Notes under the pieces: model-generated | Database searches by the model: none | Told to the model about the DNA's origin: nothing | The model's input: only the letters and a program-made list of their open reading frames with translations | In this document: in pieces, positions 26,183 to 32,425 of the stretch | Numbering within the stretch: the stretch's first letter is position 1 | Layout of the letters: each line of letters opens with the position of its first letter | Translations under genes and position numbers: made by a program | Origin: VFKU01 sp964620045 | GTDB taxonomy: Bacteria > Hydrogenedentota > Hydrogenedentia > Hydrogenedentales > GCA-2746185 | Direction of reading: 5' to 3' | Assembly (NCBI GenBank): GCA_964620045.1 | Contig: CAZUJL010000038.1 | Location: forward strand, 1-32,425 | Length of the DNA stretch: 32,425 bases

Positions 26183-27589
26183 ATGTTGTTATGCTGTTCG
26201 ACGAGAAATAGTGGATACGCCCTACTAGTGGGTGTTTGGCTGCACGCTTTTTTTTTCGCACCGGCGACTCGCGGTGCGGAAGAACCGCCAACCTTTGCCA
26301 AAGACGTCTTTCCGATTTTTCAGCAGAAGTGCCATGAGTGTCACCGGCCGGGCGCGATCGCGCCCATGTCGCTGGTGACCTATGAGCAGGCGCGGCCTTG
26401 GGCCGGCGCGATTCGCAAAGAGGTGGCGGCCAAACGTATGCCGCCGTTTCACGCAGATGGCCCCGTGGGGTATTACAAGGACGACATACGGCTTACCCCG
26501 GAGGAGCTCGACACCATTCTCGATTGGGTTGATGGAGGCGTGCCGCGCGGAAACCCGGCCGATCAGCCTGAACCGAGGACATGGACCAACGTCAGTTGGC
26601 CGCTCGGGGAGCCCGATTTGGTAATTGATTTTCCGCGTGTTACGCCGCGTACCGACAACAACGACGATTGGTGGAGCCTGTTCTCGGACTACATATTTCC
26701 CGAAGATACGTGGATTCGGGGGATTCAATTGCGCGCGGATGAGCAGTCGATCATCCACCATGCGCACATCCTGGTGATGGAGCCGCACGACGAGATTCCC
26801 GAAGGCGGGATAAGTCAAGAGAAAACAGAGGTCGTGGGACATCAACCGGTCGAAACCTGGTTTCCGGGTTTCAAGTGTTTCCTGTTGCCAGCGGATCAGG
26901 GCATGGTGATTAAAAAGGGATGCCGGCTGGCGATTCAGATTCATTTTGGTCCCAATACCGCCGCGGTCAGCACGAAACCCGCGGTTGGTTTGTACTATGC
27001 GAATGGAACCATCAATTCCGCGCAGGCGACGCTGGGGGGTGCCCATGTGCCGATCGATATCCCGCCGTTCGAACCTGCCCATGTGATTCGAACATCCAAC
27101 ACGTTCAAAGTGGACGGCACGATCACCCATTTTCGAAATCACATGCATGTACGTGGTAAATCCGCGCAGATTGTGCTCCACTATCCCGATGGAAAGTCGG
27201 AGGTGGTTTTCGATATCCCCAAGTTCAACTTCGATTGGCAGCGATATTATTTTCTGGCCGAACCCAAGCGAGTGCCGGCGGGAACCGTAGCCGAGTTTAT
27301 CGGCACTTGGGACAACAGCACGGACAATCCTCTGAATCCCGATCCTGCGCAGCGCGTGCACATTGGATTTCGAACGGCCGACGAGATGTTCGGCACGAAG
27401 CTGTTTTATACGCCCGATTTCAAGATGCCGATGACCTACCTTGTGAAAGATGGCCGCGTGGTCGAATCCCACGTGAATCCGGACGCCGGCCCTTGGTTGG
27501 TGTTTTGGAATCAGGTGGTTAGCCGGAAGGAACTGGAGGCGGCCATAGCCCAGGCGCAGTCTGAGACGGATGGGGCCGCGACGCCCTGA
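26183..27589 (+). CDS. Haem c / copper type II monooxygenase-like protein, exported
   Basis: This 468-residue exported protein joins an N-terminal cytochrome-c-like domain to a PHM-like copper domain. CHECH at 50-54 (with PGAIAPM, Met62 as possible axial ligand) binds haem c. In the C-terminal region HH at 192-193 (IIHHAHILVM), His254 (IQIHFG), HMH at 320-322 (FRNHMHVRGK) and Met402 (DEM) match the known copper ligands of peptidylglycine hydroxylating monooxygenase. It could be an extracellular oxidase, with the haem part supplying electrons (inferred). The start is uncertain: ATG at 26183 gives a signal peptide (LLVGVWLHAFFFAPATRGA). No clear ribosome binding site was seen, and a run of nine T lies at 26248-26256 inside the signal. 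Confidence 0.84.
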   Translation: MLLCCSTRNSGYALLVGVWLHAFFFAPATRGAEEPPTFAKDVFPIFQQKCHECHRPGAIAPMSLVTYEQARPWAGAIRKEVAAKRMPPFHADGPVGYYKDDIRLTPEELDTILDWVDGGVPRGNPADQPEPRTWTNVSWPLGEPDLVIDFPRVTPRTDNNDDWWSLFSDYIFPEDTWIRGIQLRADEQSIIHHAHILVMEPHDEIPEGGISQEKTEVVGHQPVETWFPGFKCFLLPADQGMVIKKGCRLAIQIHFGPNTAAVSTKPAVGLYYANGTINSAQATLGGAHVPIDIPPFEPAHVIRTSNTFKVDGTITHFRNHMHVRGKSAQIVLHYPDGKSEVVFDIPKFNFDWQRYYFLAEPKRVPAGTVAEFIGTWDNSTDNPLNPDPAQRVHIGFRTADEMFGTKLFYTPDFKMPMTYLVKDGRVVESHVNPDAGPWLVFWNQVVSRKELEAAIAQAQSETDGAATP

Positions 27590-27600
27590 GCGTATTGAAT

Positions 27601-27629
27601 TTGATTCTGTGTTTGTCGTCCTGTATTAT
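27601..27629 (+). promoter_or_regulatory. Sigma-70-like promoter of the DEAD-box gene
   Basis: TTGATT (27601-27606) and TATTAT (27624-27629) are spaced by exactly 17 bp, a strong match to the vegetative promoter. Transcription would start near 27636, giving a leader of almost 180 nt before the GTG start at 27814. Long leaders are known in cold-shock helicase mRNAs and can carry autoregulatory structure. Confidence 0.65.
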
Positions 27630-27813
27630 CTACGCAACGTAAGTCCTTTTGCTTTGGCGGGGGTCTTGGTTCAGGATGAACCACACTTCCCGCGTTCGCC
27701 TTAGATTTTGGGCCTCTCCTTAGAGTTGTTCCCCACTTTTGCCGGCGCTGAGCACAGGAACATTCAGCCCGCGCACGGCCACGCTATGTCCGGCGCACGA
27801 AAGGGGTACAACT

Positions 27814-29577
27814 GTGTCTTTTGATCAACTTAACATCCACCCGCGTTTAATCGAGCAACTCTCGGCGCAACGCATCACCGAGCCGACGCCGATCCAGGCG
27901 AAGTCGATTCCGCCCGCGCTGGAAGGCCGCGACGTAGTCGCGATCGCGCAGACGGGCACCGGTAAGACGCTCGCATTTGGCCTGCCGTCGCTCACGCTTT
28001 TGGCGAAGAACAAGAACGCGGGCACGCGCATGCTCGTGCTCACGCCGACGCGCGAACTCGCGCACCAGATTCACAGCGTGATCGCGCCGCTCGGCGAGCC
28101 GCACGGCCTCAAGGTCGCGTGCATCTACGGCGGCGTCGGTTTCGAACCGCAGACAAACGCGCTGCGCCGCGGCACGCCGATCATCATCGCGACGCCGGGC
28201 CGCTTGCTCGATCACATCGGCCGCGGAAACGCGCGCTTCGATAACCTGTCGATCCTCGTGCTCGACGAGGCGGACCGCATGCTCGACATGGGTTTCATGC
28301 CCGACATGCGCAAGATCATCGGCAAGCTGCCGAACAAGCGCCAGACGATGATGTTCTCGGCGACCTTCCCGGAGGAAATCCGGAAGCTTGCCGGCGACTT
28401 CCAGACCGATCCGGTGCGCGTCGAAGTCGGCGCGATTTCGAAGCCGGCCGACGCGGTGACGCAGTTGGTGTACACCGTGCAGCACGACAAGAAAATGGAG
28501 TTGCTGCAGACGGTGCTCGGCAAGCCGGGGGTCGATACGGCCCTCGTGTTCATCCGCACCAAACACCGCACGGACCGGATCTGCAAGGTGCTCAAGCGCG
28601 AAGGCTTCAAGGCGCAGGCCATTCACGGCGGGCGCTCGCAGAGCCAGCGCCAGCAGGCGATCAACGGCTTCCGCGACGGCAAGTTCAACGTGCTCGTGGC
28701 GACGGACGTCGCCGCGCGCGGCTTGGATATCAACGGCATCACGCATGTCGTGAACTTCGACATTCCGAAGACGACGGAAGATTACGTGCACCGTATCGGC
28801 CGCACGGCGCGCGCTTCGGCAAAGGGCGACGCGATTACGTTCGTGTGCCCGGACGAAGCGAAGGCGCTGCGCGAAATCGAGCGCGACCTCGGCAAGAGCA
28901 TTCCGCAAGCGGAGTGGGAAGGCGCTGTGACGCTGCCCGCGGGCCGCAGTCACCAGCCGGCGCAGCACAAGCCGCGTCAACCGCAGCAACACAGCGGCGA
29001 ACGGCCTTCGCGTTCCGAGTATCAGCGCGGCGGACGAAAGCCGAACCGTGGACAGGGCGGCGGTGGCCACGCGCGTCGCGTGGGGCATCCGAATGGATTC
29101 CAGGAACGCGCGCGCGATGGACAGAATGCACGCGACGGACACCAGAAGTCCGAGCGCACGCACGATGGAGCGGCTCCGCATCACAACAAGCCGCGCCCCG
29201 AGGGTCAGCAGGGCGAGCGCTCTGAACGGCCACGCCACGAAGGTCAACGCGGTCACGACAAGCCGCGTCACGAGGGCCAGCGCGGGCATCATGGCAAACC
29301 GCGCCATGAAGGCCAGCGTGGGGAGCGTTCGCATGGGCACAAGAGCGATCGTGCGGGACAGTATGAGCGCCGTGAAAACGGCCATGCGCGTTCGCACGAA
29401 CGTTCGCATGACCATGCCTCGAAACGCGAACATGCGCCGAAACATTCGCATGATCACGGGGCGAAGCACGATGACAAGTTGCGCGCGCCGAGCCTCTCGA
29501 AGAAGCACACCGTGCGCCGCGAACCGCGCGCGATGGGCCAATTCTCCCGGCCGAAGTCCGGCAAGCGCCCGGCGTAA
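27814..29577 (+). CDS. DEAD-box RNA helicase with R/G/H-rich C-terminal tail
   Basis: This is an ATP-dependent RNA helicase of 587 residues, in the RhlE/CsdA-like group. The core shows the Q motif (ITEPTPIQ), motif I AQTGTGKT, Ia PTRELA, Ib TPGR, II DEAD, III SAT, V ARGLD and VI HRIGRTAR, all in order over about 380 residues. The rest is a low-complexity basic tail, rich in His, Arg, Gly and Gln, with near-repeats of PRHEGQRG. This tail is longer than in RhlE and probably contributes RNA binding; it may aid condensate formation. GTG at 27814 has AAGGGG seven bases upstream. It has its own promoter and terminator, so it is likely monocistronic. Confidence 0.93.
   Translation: MSFDQLNIHPRLIEQLSAQRITEPTPIQAKSIPPALEGRDVVAIAQTGTGKTLAFGLPSLTLLAKNKNAGTRMLVLTPTRELAHQIHSVIAPLGEPHGLKVACIYGGVGFEPQTNALRRGTPIIIATPGRLLDHIGRGNARFDNLSILVLDEADRMLDMGFMPDMRKIIGKLPNKRQTMMFSATFPEEIRKLAGDFQTDPVRVEVGAISKPADAVTQLVYTVQHDKKMELLQTVLGKPGVDTALVFIRTKHRTDRICKVLKREGFKAQAIHGGRSQSQRQQAINGFRDGKFNVLVATDVAARGLDINGITHVVNFDIPKTTEDYVHRIGRTARASAKGDAITFVCPDEAKALREIERDLGKSIPQAEWEGAVTLPAGRSHQPAQHKPRQPQQHSGERPSRSEYQRGGRKPNRGQGGGGHARRVGHPNGFQERARDGQNARDGHQKSERTHDGAAPHHNKPRPEGQQGERSERPRHEGQRGHDKPRHEGQRGHHGKPRHEGQRGERSHGHKSDRAGQYERRENGHARSHERSHDHASKREHAPKHSHDHGAKHDDKLRAPSLSKKHTVRREPRAMGQFSRPKSGKRPA
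29230..29322 (+). repeat. Coding tandem repeats in the helicase tail
   Basis: Three near-copies of a 24-bp unit encoding PRHEGQRG occur at 29230-29253, 29263-29286 and 29299-29322, at 33- and 36-bp spacing. A degenerate copy, PRPEGQQG, lies just upstream. The copies differ at third codon positions, so the protein sequence is better conserved than the DNA and may be under selection. Confidence 0.8.
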
Positions 29578-29592
29578 TTAGATCGCAATCCG

Positions 29593-29638
29593 ACGCGGAG
29601 CGTGCCTCAGTGCACGTTCCGCGTTTTTATTTTTATGC
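29593..29638 (+). terminator. Intrinsic terminator of the helicase gene
   Basis: A 13-bp stem with one G-U pair is formed by ACGCGGAGCGTGC (29593-29605) and GCACGTTCCGCGT (29612-29624), with a 6-nt loop. A T-rich tail (TTTTTATTTTTAT) follows. It lies 15 bp after the helicase stop. Its T tail overlaps the last codons of the convergent copper-storage gene. On the other strand the stem lacks a T-run, so it acts for the helicase only. Confidence 0.88.
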
Positions 29639-29974
29639 CGGTGTGCCGGCGACCATGCGGCGGCATTCGTCCGCGCAGCGGCGGCAGGTCTCGGCGCACA
29701 TCTGGCAGTGATCCATGTCGTGGTGCCCGCACTCCGCCGCGCAGGCCTCGCAGATTTCCGCGCAGAGTTCACAAATCTGGTTCATGAACTTCGAGTCGCG
29801 GCTCATAAACGCGGCCGCGGTCCAGCAGATTTGCGCGCAATCGCGGTCGAGCGCGATGCAGGCCGCCATCGCGTTGACATCCTTCTCGTGCAGGCAGGCT
29901 TCTGCGCAATGCTCGCATTCCTGCGCGCAGCGAGTGCAGATGTCGATGGTTCGGGCGTGTTCCTGGTGGCTCAT
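29633..29974 (-). CDS. csp: Four-helix bundle copper storage protein (Csp-like)
   Basis: This 113-residue protein is very rich in cysteine: 18 Cys in pairs and triads such as CTRCAQECEHCAEAC and CELCAEICEACAAEC. It matches the DUF326/Csp family, in which a four-helix bundle holds many Cu(I) ions within its core. It has no signal peptide, so it is probably the cytosolic Csp3 type, serving as a Cu(I) store or buffer. The ATG at 29974 has GGAGG nine bases upstream, which decides the start against a longer frame. It lies between the helicase (convergent) and clpB (divergent). No CueR-type or CsoR-type operator was clear upstream. Confidence 0.92.
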   Translation of the reverse strand: MSHQEHARTIDICTRCAQECEHCAEACLHEKDVNAMAACIALDRDCAQICWTAAAFMSRDSKFMNQICELCAEICEACAAECGHHDMDHCQMCAETCRRCADECRRMVAGTPA

Positions 29975-30289
29975 GGCGAGTATCCTCCATGGCGTCCGGC
30001 CGGAGAAGGCCGACGCGCCGGAGGAGACCGGCCGAAGCACTTCCCGGCAGGACTTTATCCTTTCAGTATAGGCGCGAATCGCCGAATCGGCTAGGAAATA
30101 CGGCACTTTGGCCTGTTTCAAAATTAGACGGCACAATATCGGATTGCTACGACGCCTCTACCGGTGCACCGAAAATTCCCTTTATTTTGAGTGGTTCACT
30201 TTGGCATTGCAGTTGCCTTATTCCCGAAAACCAGAGTCATGTCGCCTGCTGTTTTCTCTTACGGCGGGTGCGAAGGAGAGAAAGACATT
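29975..30289. other. Divergent intergenic region, csp / clpB
   Basis: This 315-bp stretch has no convincing gene. On the minus strand, TATACT (30065-30070) is a possible -10 for csp without a clear -35. On the plus strand it carries the sigma-54-like site at 30201-30217 and the clpB ribosome binding site (AAGGAG). No classical heat-shock sigma-32 promoter or CIRCE operator was recognised. Confidence 0.45.
30201..30217 (+). promoter_or_regulatory. Sigma-54-like -24/-12 element before clpB
   Basis: The site TTGGCATTGCAGTTGCC has GG (30203-30204) and GC (30215-30216) exactly 10 bp apart. It matches most of the sigma-54 consensus TGGCACG-N4-TTGCW. Transcription would begin near 30228, 62 bp before the clpB ATG. 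No enhancer-binding-protein gene is in the window. The match could be chance in a region of this length. Confidence 0.4.

Positions 30290-32425
<2,136 letters not shown>

Noticed and set aside
26183..27589. Frameshift in the haem/copper protein gene because of the poly-T run
   Set aside because: The frame is open on both sides of the run and encodes a reasonable signal peptide, so the gene is treated as intact.
27847..29541. Long open frame (564 codons) antisense to the DEAD-box gene
   Set aside because: It is a GC-driven shadow of the helicase gene: its amino acid content is dominated by Arg and Ala, with no recognisable domain, while the plus strand has every helicase motif.

Overview
The window is about 32.4 kb of GC-rich (roughly 60%) bacterial chromosome, densely coded, from a Gram-negative-type cell envelope: it has an RND tripartite pump, a lipoprotein with a lipobox, a PilT-type ATPase and secreted c-type cytochromes. 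Two Gfo/Idh/MocA proteins, a large secreted glycosidase-like protein, a PPi-type phosphofructokinase, an SO2930-type dihaem cytochrome and a cytochrome/copper-monooxygenase fusion together recall Hydrogenedentota or Planctomycetota-like environmental genomes. That placement is inference from gene content and cannot be settled without a phylogeny.

Layout. 1-3957 (+): the 3' part of carB, a PPi-type phosphofructokinase and a Gfo/Idh/MocA-like protein whose catalytic EKP motif is replaced. 3962-11373 (-): a long co-directional run, in transcription order fabI, an inverted repeat, pilT, a ParB/DGQHR-like gene, a HEPN-like gene, a dihaem cytochrome, a small hypothetical gene, an MFS transporter and a DUF1569 protein. 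11531-13152 (+): ilvE and a class II aldolase. 13399-16333 (+): a zinc-ribbon membrane protein, a lipoprotein and a polytopic membrane protein. 16402-21343 (+): a tightly overlapped TetR / membrane-fusion protein / RND pump operon. 21422-22210 (+): a NagB-family deaminase. 22217-25380 (-): a canonical Gfo/Idh oxidoreductase translationally coupled to a secreted glycosidase-like protein. 25670-29577 (+): a TadE-like protein, the haem/copper protein and a DEAD-box helicase with its own promoter and terminator. 29633-29974 (-): a Cys-rich copper storage protein. 30290-32425 (+): clpB, cut by the window end.

The most unusual region is about 7405-9346. Base composition falls abruptly to about 43% GC in the places counted, against about 62% beside it, over exactly two adjacent genes. 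One encodes a protein with a GGQHR motif (ParB/DGQHR type). The other, 4 bp downstream, encodes a small helical protein with an R-x4-H motif of HEPN ribonucleases. They look like a horizontally acquired two-gene conflict or defence module placed between pilT and a cytochrome gene. The low-GC tract runs into the signal-peptide codons of the cytochrome. This pairing is my best candidate for an undescribed system, but its function is inferred from two short motifs and context only.

Other points worth a second look: a 14-bp unit arranged as two tandem copies facing two inverted copies (10493-10570); a NagB with Val at the usual Asp/Asn catalytic position; a sigma-54-like site ahead of clpB; a sigma-70 promoter with a leader of nearly 180 nt ahead of the DEAD-box gene; and a shared leader sequence in front of two distant genes.
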